Assembly (NCBI GenBank): GCA_963662815.2
Contig: CAXXWA010000037.1
Coordinates: 310,001-374,000, forward strand
Direction: 5' to 3'
Origin: JAPPHA01 sp963662815
Lineage (GTDB): Bacteria > Pseudomonadota > Alphaproteobacteria > Rhodobacterales > Rhodobacteraceae
DNA: 64,000 bases
Below, piece after piece: positions 34,494 to 43,405 of the stretch; position 1 is the first letter of the stretch, and each line of letters opens with the position of its first letter. The position numbers and the translations under genes were made by a program. Below the pieces are notes generated by a model, which worked only from the letters and a program-made list of their open reading frames with translations, did no database searches and was not told where the DNA came from.

Positions 34494-35846
34494 TAGTACC
34501 TCAACTTCATTGGACTGATGGGTAAAGCGACTTCAGCTTGATGCGGGCGTCCTCGGTCCTGAACCGCCAGTCAACCGGTTTCGCCGAGCCGTTGCGCTCA
34601 CGCTGCCATGCCGCGACCTCGCGGCACAGCGTCTCCCGGTCCGGGATCCGGCGGTCGAGGCATTGACTGCGCAGGACGTTTATTTCCACCTCGGCCATGT
34701 TGAGCCAGCTGCCATGCTTCGGCGTGTAGTGAATCTCGAAGCGGCCCGCGATGCGCAGTGCCTCCTCCGGGACGAAGGTCTCGTAGAGCGTCGAAAGCCG
34801 GTGGGTGTTCAGGTTGTCCATCACAAGGACGATCCGCTTGCCGGGGAAGTGAACGTCGGCGATGTCCCTGAGCACGCGGGCGAAGTCCTGCTTCGTGCGG
34901 CGGTCGGTGATCTCGACGTGGCGCCAGGCGAGCAGCGGGGCATGGATCATGAACATGTTCGCCGTCCCGTTGCGCTCGCACTCATAGTCGTGTCCCGCCG
35001 GCTTCCCGGGAAGCGGCGGCAGCGGCGTCCGGGTCTCCCGGACCTGCTGTTTCGACGCCTCGTCGAGACAGACGAGCACGGTCCCGTCTTCGAAGTCGCG
35101 GCTGTAGGTGTCCAGCACGTCCTCCATGGCGCAGGCGAAGTCGGCATTCGCCTTCGGCGGGATGCACCAGGTCTTCTTCAGCCAGGGCTTGATGCAGTTT
35201 TTTTCAGCGTCCGGCGCACGGTTTCCGTCGAGATGCTCTCGACGACGTGCAGTTCCACCAGCCTGTCGCCGAGAAGCTGCAACGTCCAGCGCGCGCGGCC
35301 GTCGGGCGGCGACGAGCAGGCCAGCTTCACAAGCTCCGCCTCGCCGGCGCCGTCGAGCGTGCGCCTCTTCCGGTTGAGCTGGGCCTTGCGTTCCAGCGCC
35401 GCCTCCAGGCCGTCGAGAACGCACTGCCTGCGGACCCGCTCGACCGTCGCCGTGCCGATGCCGAGGACGGAGGCGATGTCCGCATCGGTGCGTCCGCCGT
35501 CCTCGCGACCCCGGTCGGCCAGCAGGAGCAGATGGGCGCGCTTGCGGCGTTCCGCCGACCCCTTCCCGCCGTCCACGATTTCCCGCAGGAAGCGGCGCTC
35601 GTCGTCATCCAGTTCCACATGATGGATCTTTCTGCCTGATCCAGCCATTGACCCTTGCCTCTCCAAGCCCGTCGCGCCCGCGTCGGGCCGGGCGCCGAAA
35701 CCCTGGTCGGGAGGCGCCAGGACCGCGCGGAACACCGGCTTGCTGTTGCTCTCTTGTGGCGGCAGAATAGCGACTGACCGTCAATCGGCAATGCGTCACG
35801 CCAAGACCATGGCCGAACCAATCATTTCAACGGTGTTGTGGTACTA
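34494..35846. mobile_element. IS630-family insertion sequence with split transposase
   Basis: Left end CTAGTACCTCAAC and right end, read inward, CTAGTACCACAAC share 12 of 13 bases; both carry the TA target duplication within CTAG (34493-34496 and 35844-35847). It contains one transposase gene split by an A7 slippery run. It inserted exactly at the stop codon of the BNR-repeat gene, whose TAG is part of the terminal CTAG. Confidence 0.75.
34507..35648 (-). CDS. IS630-family transposase expressed by probable -1 frameshift
   Basis: OrfA starts at ATG 35648 (MAGSGRKIHHVELDDDERRF) and ends at 35178; it has the helix-turn-helix half (DADIASVLGIGTATVERVRR, LVKLACSSPPDGRARWTLQL). OrfB overlaps in the -1 frame and ends at 34507 with the DDE half: VLVCLDEASKQQVRETRTP (Asp), KRIVLVMDNLNTHRL (Asp), TPKHGSWLNMAEVEINVL (Glu). 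The junction is a seven-A run on the coding strand (about 35196-35204); slipping one base back turns ...R-R-T-L-K-K-T-A into L-K-K-N-C-I-K-P and joins the frames. Programmed frameshifting is known for IS630 elements, so I read it as one functional gene. Confidence 0.75.
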
Positions 35847-37013
35847 GTCCCTGCCCAGAACCTCCACAGACAGGATCGTCGGAAGGTGCCGTACGATTTC
35901 GGTCCAGCTTTCGCCCTCGTCCAGGCTGGCAAAGACCGAACCGGAATTGGTTCCGAAATAGATGCCGGCCGGCGTCCGAGCGTCACCCGCCATCGCCTGA
36001 CGAAGCACGGTGAAGTAACAGCCGTTCTGCGGCAACCCCTCGCGTTTGACTTGCCAAGTCTGACCCACGTCGCGAGTCCGCCACACCGCGGCCGCCGCGT
36101 CGGGAGGAAAACGGCCCTCCATGTCACCGTTGAGCGGCAGCGTCCAGACCGTCTTGCTGTCGCGGGGATGCACCAGGATCGGAAATCCGAAGGTGGATGG
36201 CAGGCCGGCGTTAATGTCGTCCCAGCTGCGTCCCCCGTCACCCGAGCGCCACACCCCGTGATGGTTCTGCTGGTAGAGCACATCTCTCTCGCCGGGCGCG
36301 CGCACCATGTTGTGCACGCAATGTCCGGTCTCGCCGTCCCTTGGCGCTGCAGGGTGATCGTGGCCCTCGCAAGCCGAGGCATTCGACAAGCGATTTCGGC
36401 GCTCCCAGCTCGCACCTCCGTCTTCCGAGGAAAAAACTCCCGCCGAGGATATGCCGACCCAAGTCCTCGGAGGATCGGTGGGGTGAGCGACAATGGTGTG
36501 AAGGACCAGTCCCGCCGCGCCTGGCGGCCAGCTTTTCGCCGACGGGTGATTGGTCAGCGTCTCGACCTTCTCCCAGGTCGCACCTCGATCGCGGCTGGCC
36601 AAAAGGCCCGCCGGTTTGGTGCCGGCATAGAGAGTACCGTGGGCAAAGGCGAGACTCCAAATCTGCGAGAATCCGTCGCCAAAGGGAAGGGGATCACCCG
36701 TCCAGCCGATCATCTGGGCGAAATCCGGGTCGCTCGCTGCCCAGTCATCAATCTGGCCCTTGGAGAGCTTGACGACCTGCCAGTTGGCTCCGCCATCATC
36801 GGACCGCCAAACTCCGGCACCATGCCAGTCCCCTCCCCCGCCGGCCCAGATCGTGCCGGTCTCGGGGTCACCAATCACGTGGTTGACCGGCCAGCCTTCG
36901 CAGTGAGGTCCGTTGACGGCCCATCCGCCGCGCTCGTGTCCACCCGAAACCAGAAACGCACCCTTGGTGGTTCCGACAAGCAGTTCCAAACTTCCGATGC
37001 CCCCTGGTCCCAT
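35844..37013 (-). CDS. BNR-repeat (sialidase/VPS10-like beta-propeller) protein
   Basis: 389 residues from ATG 37013. Repeated Asp-box units S-x-D-x-G-x-x-W are visible: RSDDGGANWQ near 70, SRDRGATWE near 145, SEDGGASWERR near 205, RSGDGGRSWDD near 260, RTRDVGQTW near 320 and SLDEGESW near 370. Proteins of this shape are beta-propellers related to exo-alpha-sialidases, but the catalytic Arg triad is not evident and no signal peptide is seen. Function unknown. The stop codon TAG lies in the CTAG where an IS630 element inserted, so the protein may be intact or trimmed by a few residues. Confidence 0.82.
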   Translation of the reverse strand: MGPGGIGSLELLVGTTKGAFLVSGGHERGGWAVNGPHCEGWPVNHVIGDPETGTIWAGGGGDWHGAGVWRSDDGGANWQVVKLSKGQIDDWAASDPDFAQMIGWTGDPLPFGDGFSQIWSLAFAHGTLYAGTKPAGLLASRDRGATWEKVETLTNHPSAKSWPPGAAGLVLHTIVAHPTDPPRTWVGISSAGVFSSEDGGASWERRNRLSNASACEGHDHPAAPRDGETGHCVHNMVRAPGERDVLYQQNHHGVWRSGDGGRSWDDINAGLPSTFGFPILVHPRDSKTVWTLPLNGDMEGRFPPDAAAAVWRTRDVGQTWQVKREGLPQNGCYFTVLRQAMAGDARTPAGIYFGTNSGSVFASLDEGESWTEIVRHLPTILSVEVLGRD

Positions 37014-38090
37014 GTTCCGCGCGACGCGAACCTACCATCGGTTTGTCGGAGTAAACGGGGATTTGTCAGACCGCGCCGTGGCGAGGCTCTCGGGTCGCGC
37101 CGTACGGACGTAAAGACAGGCAGATCCGCAAGTCGTTCAGATGCAATGGCAGCCGGCAATGACCTGCGATGCGCGACGAATTGCGAACTTGTGCATCCCG
37201 AATACCGCGAACGACTACCGACTTCTGTCGATTATGTCCGTGATCAAGATGGCAGGAATCGCTCAACGACCGTACTTGGCCCTGGACGGCCCTGCTGTCC
37301 AAAACCCCGATCCAGGCCCGAACTTGATGATCGGTGATGCCGGACGTCCGTACAGTGCTGCAAACGATGGGCGCCAAGCCGAAAGGGCAGTTCACCGGCC
37401 CTTCGCATGCAGTCGGGACGGAAACTGAACAGTTTCCGGAGCAGGGCAGCCGAATGCGCCGCGACATGCTCCCTTTCCGGTTTCCAACTTCGCGTGCGAG
37501 CCCTCCGGGCGCGGGACGATACCGGCAGGCCGGGCTGAATGTTCGCGGAATACCCCGGCGGTCCGATCGGGCAGCGCTACAGATGCAAGCGGTTCGCAGC
37601 GGAGCGCTTCTGCACCAGCTTGTGTTCCCGACATCGAATTGCGGATGTCAATTTCGCCGAAATCGGAAGCGGCGCGGAAGATTTTGAAGCCGACTTACGG
37701 ACGTGGCGGCCTTTCGGGCGCAGTTTCCCAGTCGCGGCGCGGCGAACTTCGACCGCGACCATCACGCTCCCGGAAACCGGCGAAGCCTCGACGAATGGCC
37801 CGATCACAACGCGATGCGGAAGAAGGGCTGCCCCGACAAGGCGCCGGGAGCGCGAGCGGGGCGAAATATTCTACGCGATGCGCCGTCAGAAGCAGGCGGT
37901 GAGAGAAGAAGAGTATCAAGTACCCGGCGAATTGGTCACGATGCCGCGTTGCCAAGGTCCAGCTGGTTTGCATACGATGCGACACCAAACGACGCCATCT
38001 GCACATCGCTCGATTTGTACGACGACGCACCGGTTTGGCAGTCTGCACAGCGGCAGACAACCCTGGATGCCGGGCGCAAGGAACTGATTC
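37014..38090. other. Long gene-free region
   Basis: About 1.1 kb with only GC-driven open frames on both strands (the largest, 37539-38087, has a low-complexity Arg/Thr/Ser composition and no family signal). It probably contains the divergent promoters of the BNR gene and the DUF2461 gene. I see no RNA gene or repeat in it. Confidence 0.4.
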
Positions 38091-38771
38091 ATGGATGCTC
38101 TGCCGCCAACCCTGTTCGAATTTCTTCGCGAACTTCGCGCCAACAACGAACGAAGCTGGTTTGAAATCAACAAGGACCGTTATCGAAGCAACGTGCGCGA
38201 TCCGATGCTTGCGTTCATTGCCGACTTTGCGGAACCGCTTTCGGAGATCAGTCCTCATTTCGTCGCGGACCCGCGACCGAAAGGCGGGTCGCTCTTCAGG
38301 ATCCATCGCGACATCAGATTCTCTCGCGACAAGTCGCCCTACAAGAGCAATGCCGGCGCTCACTTTCGCCATGCGGCCGGAAAGGGCGCCCACGCTCCCG
38401 GGTTTTACCTTCACCTCGAACCCGGGAACTGTTTTGCAGGATGCGGCATCTGGCGCCCTGACAGGCCCGCGATCGACGCGATTCGCGCGTCAATCGACGG
38501 GAATCGGGATGAATGGATTCGAATTACCGGTGAAAGGTCGTTCCGCGAGACGTTCAGGTTTGTTGGCGAGGGACTGAAACGACCGCCGCAAGGATTTGAA
38601 GCCGCTCATCCGCTCATTCAGGATCTCAAGCGAAAGGACTTCGTTGCCCTCGCCGACCTGACGGAAGACGATGCGACTCGATCGGGATTCATTGATCGAT
38701 ACGCGTCGATTGCGAGGCGCGGGGCAGGGTTCGTCCGCTTTCTCTGCAAAGCAGTCGGCGCTCCGTTTTGA
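38091..38771 (+). CDS. DUF2461 (TIGR02453) family protein
   Basis: 226 residues. Family blocks: LFEFLRELRANNERSWFEIN at the N-terminus (the conserved N-N-x-x-W-F), PKGGSLFRIHRDIRFSRDKS (about 62-83) with Y-K-S-N-A-G, and GFYLHLEPGNCFAGCGIW near 110. It is a small cytoplasmic alpha/beta protein of unknown function found widely in bacteria. ATG at 38091 follows GGAACTGATTC. Nothing unusual in the reading frame. Confidence 0.92.
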   Translation: MDALPPTLFEFLRELRANNERSWFEINKDRYRSNVRDPMLAFIADFAEPLSEISPHFVADPRPKGGSLFRIHRDIRFSRDKSPYKSNAGAHFRHAAGKGAHAPGFYLHLEPGNCFAGCGIWRPDRPAIDAIRASIDGNRDEWIRITGERSFRETFRFVGEGLKRPPQGFEAAHPLIQDLKRKDFVALADLTEDDATRSGFIDRYASIARRGAGFVRFLCKAVGAPF

Positions 38772-39127
38772 GCGTTCCCGGAAGCCGAATTGGTGCGCAA
38801 CCCCGTTTTGCCGACTTCAAACCGAAGCGGACAAAGTCGCCGCGGTCGCTCTGGGGGCATGCCTGACCTGGGAAGGGTCGAAGACATCCGCAGGTGGTGG
38901 TTACTCGACGCTTGCACGACTCCCCTGCAAAGTCCTTGGCGGCGGAGCAAGGGACGTTCGTTTTCGCAGAGCGGCGAAACCGTGAATCGAAAACGCCCCG
39001 CAGAATGCGGCGATTCAACGGGCAGCGGCTCGACAGCCGCCGCGATTCCGTCAGGCGCTTGGCGCGAAGTGTCTGATCTGGAACAAGAGCCGGCATCCAT
39101 CGGCATCGGTTCGGCAATCAATGAATG
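38772..39127. other. Intergenic region, no supported gene
   Basis: It lies between the DUF2461 gene and the convergent hydantoinase operon. Only shadow frames are present. A terminator for the long minus-strand operon would be expected here, but no clear hairpin with T-run was found. Confidence 0.4.
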
Positions 39128-40762
39128 TCAGCGGCTTCGATCGGGGGGATGACCCCAACCTCCCCCGTTCGCCGTGCGGATCACCAGGGAATCACCTTCG
39201 TCGACGACGAGATCGCTGGCGAAACCGTAGGTCTCGCGATCACCTTTCGCGCGGATGACGGTGAGGCCGTTCGTGCCGCCGTCCTCTCCGCCGGCGAGCC
39301 CCCAGACCGGCAGCCTGTGGCGACTGAATCCCACGGCAACCGTTGCCTGGCCTCGGGGCCGGTAGCAGATGTTCAGGCCCCGTCCTCCGCAATTCCTGCC
39401 CCGGCCTGCGTCACCTGCCGCGCCCGAATTCATCTGCTTCCAGACGACATCGAGACCATAGCGAGCTTCGCAGATCTCCACGGGACAGTTGTATGTTTCG
39501 CCATGGCTGGTGGAATACATGCAGTCGAGCCCGTCGCGCTCTGCCGTCGCCCCCCAGCCCCCCATCTGCGGCTCCACCATGGTGTATCTCCGGCCGGTCT
39601 CTGGGTGGATGCCGGCGATCACCGTCCCGCCGATCGACCCGAAGTGCCCGGCTGGCAAACGATCCGGAAACGCCCTCGCCAGGCAGCGCCACAGCATGTC
39701 GTAGAGCCGAACCCTCGTCTCGAAGTAGAATCCGTGCGGCGCGGACCCCTCCGCATGGAAAATGGTGCCCGGTTCGGTGATCACCTCAAGCGGGCGAAAG
39801 GACGCCTGGGTTGTCGGAAGAGACGGGCCGGTCAGCGCCTTGAACAGCATCTGCGACGCGATCACGGCGCCGTCTCGGCTCGTGTTGTGAGGAGCATCCC
39901 GCTGCCTGGGATTGTCGCGAAGATCGACGCTGAAGGCGCTGGAACCGATGGCTATTCGCGCCCGCCAGATCGAACCGTCGTCCTGTTCCTCTTCAATTGA
40001 ATAGTTTCCGGCCGGCAAGGCGCGGAGACCTGCGCGCGCCTCCTGTTCGCTACGTGCGAACAATGCGTCGAGCGCCTCGGCGTAGGCGTCGAGGCCATAT
40101 GTCGCGGCCAGACACCGAAGCTGCTCCGCCGCCCGCCGCCCCGCGGCAACCTGCGCCCATAGATCGCCGATCGCGAAATCCGGCAGCCGGGAATTCGCGG
40201 CAATGATGTCGAAGACCGGTGTCACGCGCCGACCGGCATCGAAAAGGCGAACGGCGGGAAGACGCATTCCTTCCTGATGGATTTCACGCGCGTTCACCGA
40301 CATCGACCCGGGCGTCATCCCGCCAATGTCGCTCCAATGGCCGATCGACGACACCCAGGCTATGCGATTGCCCTCGTGGAAGACCGGCTCCGCCACCACG
40401 ACATCGTTCAGGTGAGTCACGCCGCCATAGGCGGGATCATTCGTAATGAATACATCACCAGGTCTCACGCCGCCCGGGCCGGATGTACCGTGAATCTCGA
40501 GGATTCGCCTGACCGCCTTGTCCAGAACGCCGACGAAGGACGGGATCCCGGCACCGGAACCAACCAGGTTCCCGTCGCCGTCAGTGACGCCGGTTCCGAC
40601 ATCGAGGACTTCGTGGATGATCGGGCTCATCGCCGTTTTCTTGACAACCGCGAACATCTCGTCGGCTGCCGAAGTCCAGCCTGCCTGGATCACCGCAAGG
40701 GTGATCGGGTCAGCGATCCGGCCCGCCCCCATGGATTTCGCCGCCGAGTCGCCGGTCAACAC
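39128..40762 (-). CDS. Hydantoinase B / oxoprolinase beta subunit, operon copy 2
   Basis: 544 residues. HyuB blocks: DPITLAVIQAGWTSAADEMF near 18-38, SPIIHEVLDVGTGVTDGDGN, and the strongly conserved FITNDPAYGGVTHLNDVVVA near 108. The GGWGATAERDGLDCMYSTSH and GETYNCPVEICEARYGLDVV blocks mark the C-terminal half. With HyuA it opens a five-membered amide ring (hydantoin or 5-oxoproline) using ATP. A GTG at 40762 is the first start; the ATG at 40732 is possible. It is the last gene of the operon, 55 bp after the racemase, and diverges from copy 1 mainly in the middle. Confidence 0.88.
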   Translation of the reverse strand: MLTGDSAAKSMGAGRIADPITLAVIQAGWTSAADEMFAVVKKTAMSPIIHEVLDVGTGVTDGDGNLVGSGAGIPSFVGVLDKAVRRILEIHGTSGPGGVRPGDVFITNDPAYGGVTHLNDVVVAEPVFHEGNRIAWVSSIGHWSDIGGMTPGSMSVNAREIHQEGMRLPAVRLFDAGRRVTPVFDIIAANSRLPDFAIGDLWAQVAAGRRAAEQLRCLAATYGLDAYAEALDALFARSEQEARAGLRALPAGNYSIEEEQDDGSIWRARIAIGSSAFSVDLRDNPRQRDAPHNTSRDGAVIASQMLFKALTGPSLPTTQASFRPLEVITEPGTIFHAEGSAPHGFYFETRVRLYDMLWRCLARAFPDRLPAGHFGSIGGTVIAGIHPETGRRYTMVEPQMGGWGATAERDGLDCMYSTSHGETYNCPVEICEARYGLDVVWKQMNSGAAGDAGRGRNCGGRGLNICYRPRGQATVAVGFSRHRLPVWGLAGGEDGGTNGLTVIRAKGDRETYGFASDLVVDEGDSLVIRTANGGGWGHPPDRSR

Positions 40763-40817
40763 GGTTCCGGATCAAATCCGGTCCCGATGCGGGCGGGCAT
40801 TGCCAGAGACTCCCGTC

Positions 40818-41642
40818 TCACCTGGCTTCAAGAATGATCCGGTTGCCGAAAACGTCTGCGTCGTCGAAACCTCCGAACAGGGCCATCTCTTCCTCCGTCG
40901 GAGCTTCGCAGGACCATTTCCGACTCGGAATCCAGCCGTTCAACCGCTTGAGGATCGCCCCGTACTCCGCCCTCCGGAACGCCGCAAGAGCCGGATCGAT
41001 CACCGGCACCCCGAGAATTTCCGACAAGGTCTCGTGGAATCCGATCTCAAGCGTGCAGCCGAGAATGATCGCTTCCGCGTGGTCCTCTTCGACCGCCTTT
41101 CGTCCGGCCTCCACGAGGAGCGCGTTTGTTCGCTCGTGATCGGTCTGGAAATCGTTCACTCCCAGACCGACCGCGTAGAAACCGGAGAGCCGGCCCTCCA
41201 TGCCGTTGGCGACCACCGTGGCATGCATCTGGTCCACCCACTTCCGGCGCCCGACGATGATCCCGAAACGGTTGGCGAGACTCGCGGCAATCTCCATCGC
41301 CGCCACGCAGGGCGCCGTCACCACCATCTCGCCGGAGAGTTCCCGCGCGTCATGAAGCGCGGTGTCGTAGAAGCAGCCGATCGCCATGGCGTCGAATCCC
41401 TCGCGGCTCGCCGCCCTTGCTGCCCTGACGATTCCCGGGATCACCATGGCCTCGTAGGATCTGAACTCGATGTGCGTGAAGCGACCGTAGCCCGGCGACA
41501 GCGAGACGACATGGGCCTCCGTTCCGGGCAGCCTGATGGCATCGATGGCATCGGCGAAGACCTGGTCGTAGCCGTCGGTGCCGACAGGATTCAGGTACAT
41601 GACTTTCAACGGGCAGCTGTTCGGTGTCTCTTTCGCGGTCAT
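40818..41642 (-). CDS. Asp/Glu/hydantoin racemase
   Basis: 274 residues from ATG 41642, where family sequence starts. It carries the two catalytic Cys of the family: one in AIGCFYDTALHDAREL near 103 and one in AIILGCTLEIGFHETL near 212; the N-terminus is LKVMYLNPVGTDGYDQ, and NAYIIVG-like FGIIVGRRKWVDQM follows. The enzyme inverts the alpha carbon of a hydantoin or amino acid by two-base chemistry, which would let the operon use both enantiomers. It sits between the two hyuB genes. Start choice: the longer frame to 41771 adds basic low-complexity sequence. Confidence 0.88.
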   Translation of the reverse strand: MTAKETPNSCPLKVMYLNPVGTDGYDQVFADAIDAIRLPGTEAHVVSLSPGYGRFTHIEFRSYEAMVIPGIVRAARAASREGFDAMAIGCFYDTALHDARELSGEMVVTAPCVAAMEIAASLANRFGIIVGRRKWVDQMHATVVANGMEGRLSGFYAVGLGVNDFQTDHERTNALLVEAGRKAVEEDHAEAIILGCTLEIGFHETLSEILGVPVIDPALAAFRRAEYGAILKRLNGWIPSRKWSCEAPTEEEMALFGGFDDADVFGNRIILEAR

Positions 41643-41694
41643 GGCTCTATCCTCCGCTTTGAATTGGCGTTGTTTCCCTGAACGCGGCGTTCGG

Positions 41695-43404
41695 TCATCC
41701 GTTCCCCGCGGCCGGGGAAGAATCCGGCTTCGTTCCGGAATCGACGTCGACGCCGAAGACTTCCAGAGCACGATCGGGGGATATCAGGCCGTTCCTAACG
41801 TCCTCCCTCACCCGGTCGGCATCCCTTTCGGCCGGATTTCCGAGACCGCCGCCGTTGCCGGTGACCACCCGGATGACGTCACCCCGGGACGTGGGCAGGC
41901 CGGAGGTGAAGGCCAATCGCTGCCTGTCCCCGTCCTTGGGAATGAACTCGATGTAGTTGGGCGAGCCGTCATGCCCGCCGTCGAGCCCCCAGGCCGGAAA
42001 ACGCGACCGCGTGTATCCGGCGGTCAGGAAGCCGTTGTCGGTGCGGACCCGGTAGTCGAGAACTATTCCCCTTCCGCCCATGTGGCGGCCCTCCCCTCCC
42101 GGTTCGAGATTGAGTTCCATGCGGTCGACAAAGAGGCCGTTGCGGGCTTCGTTGATTTCCGCCGGACAGTTGTACGTTTCACCGTGGAATCCGCAGAACA
42201 TCGCCGAATTGCCGTCGCCGAGCCGGCTTGCGCCCCACCCTCCGAGCTGCGGCTCGATGATTGTGTACTGCCTTCCGGTGTCCGGATGGATTCCGCCAAT
42301 GAACGTGCCGCAGACCGACGCGAAGTGACCGGCCGCCAGCAGATCCGGCATGTGCGGCGCAAGGCACCGCCAGATCAGGTCATAGACCCGGAGTTCGATC
42401 TCGTAATAGAAACCGATGGCCGCCGGTTCGCTGGCATGGAACACCGAACCTTCCCGGGTGAGGAGCCGGATCGGTCGGAAGGAACCGCCGTTGGCAGGCG
42501 AATAGGGGTCGGTCAGCGACTTGAAGATCATCTGCGCGGCCACCATCACGCCGTCCCTGCTGGTGTTCACCGGGCTTCCTGCCTGATCCGGATTGTTGCG
42601 AAGATCGACGGTGAAGCTGTCGTCGGAAATCGTTATGGCAACATTGAAGTTCTGACCGTCGTCCTGTTCTTCCGACAGCTCGAACCTCCCCTTGGGCAAG
42701 CGGGACAGCGCCCGTCTGGAGACTTCCTCGCCGAAATCCATGAAGGCGGACATCGCGTCGGCGAAGACCCGGGTGCCGTATTTCCGCGCCAGTCCCTCCA
42801 GCCTGCGGGCTCCGATCCGGACCGAGGCAATGGCGGCCCAGAGATCGCCTTCGAGAACGTCAGGCATCCGCGAATTCACCCGGATGATCTCCATCACCGG
42901 CTTGATCGGTTCTCCGCCTTCGATGATCTTCACCGCCGGCAAGCGCAGGCCTTCCTGGAAGATCTCCGAGGCCTCGCCGGTCAGCGACCCCGGGGCCATT
43001 CCGCCGACATCGGAGTGATGGGCGATATTGGCGGTCCAGGCGATAAGCTCTTCGTCCACGAACACGGGCATGATGACCACAATGTCGTTCAGATGCGTGA
43101 CGCCGCCGTAGTACGGGTCGTTTGTGGCGAAAACGTCTCCGGGCCGGACATCGCCCGGACGGTTGAACTTGCGAATGATCACCCGGGTCGCCTTGTCCAG
43201 CACCCCAATGAAGGCGGGGATGCCCGCACCGGAAGAAGCGATTTCGCCTTCGGCATCCATGATGCCGGTGCCCATGTCGAGAACCTCGTAGATGATCGAG
43301 CTCATCGCCGTCTTCTTCATCGCTGCGAACATCTCGTCCGCCGCCGCCTGAAGGGAGTTCTGGATGATTTCCAAGGTAATCGGATCATGCTTGCCGCCGG
43401 TCAT
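41695..43404 (-). CDS. Hydantoinase B / oxoprolinase beta subunit, operon copy 1
   Basis: 569 residues from ATG 43404, which has GAGAGGAGG about 9 bp upstream; this beats the ATG at 43413, which is too close to that site. Blocks: DPITLEIIQNSLQAAADEMF, SSIIYEVLDMGTGIMDAEGE, FATNDPYYGGVTHLNDIVVI near 105, and GGWGASRLGDGNSAMFCGFH, then GETYNCPAEINEARNGLFVD. It pairs with the HyuA encoded one base upstream to form the ATP-dependent ring-opening enzyme. Compared with copy 2 it has the longer C-terminal tail after TGNGGGLGNP. Confidence 0.92.
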   Translation of the reverse strand: MTGGKHDPITLEIIQNSLQAAADEMFAAMKKTAMSSIIYEVLDMGTGIMDAEGEIASSGAGIPAFIGVLDKATRVIIRKFNRPGDVRPGDVFATNDPYYGGVTHLNDIVVIMPVFVDEELIAWTANIAHHSDVGGMAPGSLTGEASEIFQEGLRLPAVKIIEGGEPIKPVMEIIRVNSRMPDVLEGDLWAAIASVRIGARRLEGLARKYGTRVFADAMSAFMDFGEEVSRRALSRLPKGRFELSEEQDDGQNFNVAITISDDSFTVDLRNNPDQAGSPVNTSRDGVMVAAQMIFKSLTDPYSPANGGSFRPIRLLTREGSVFHASEPAAIGFYYEIELRVYDLIWRCLAPHMPDLLAAGHFASVCGTFIGGIHPDTGRQYTIIEPQLGGWGASRLGDGNSAMFCGFHGETYNCPAEINEARNGLFVDRMELNLEPGGEGRHMGGRGIVLDYRVRTDNGFLTAGYTRSRFPAWGLDGGHDGSPNYIEFIPKDGDRQRLAFTSGLPTSRGDVIRVVTGNGGGLGNPAERDADRVREDVRNGLISPDRALEVFGVDVDSGTKPDSSPAAGNG

Positions 43405-43405
43405 T

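Noticed and set aside
37539..38087. 182-codon open frame before the DUF2461 gene
   Set aside because: Low-complexity composition, no family match by eye, no good ribosome binding site. It may be coding in principle, but the sequence does not support it.
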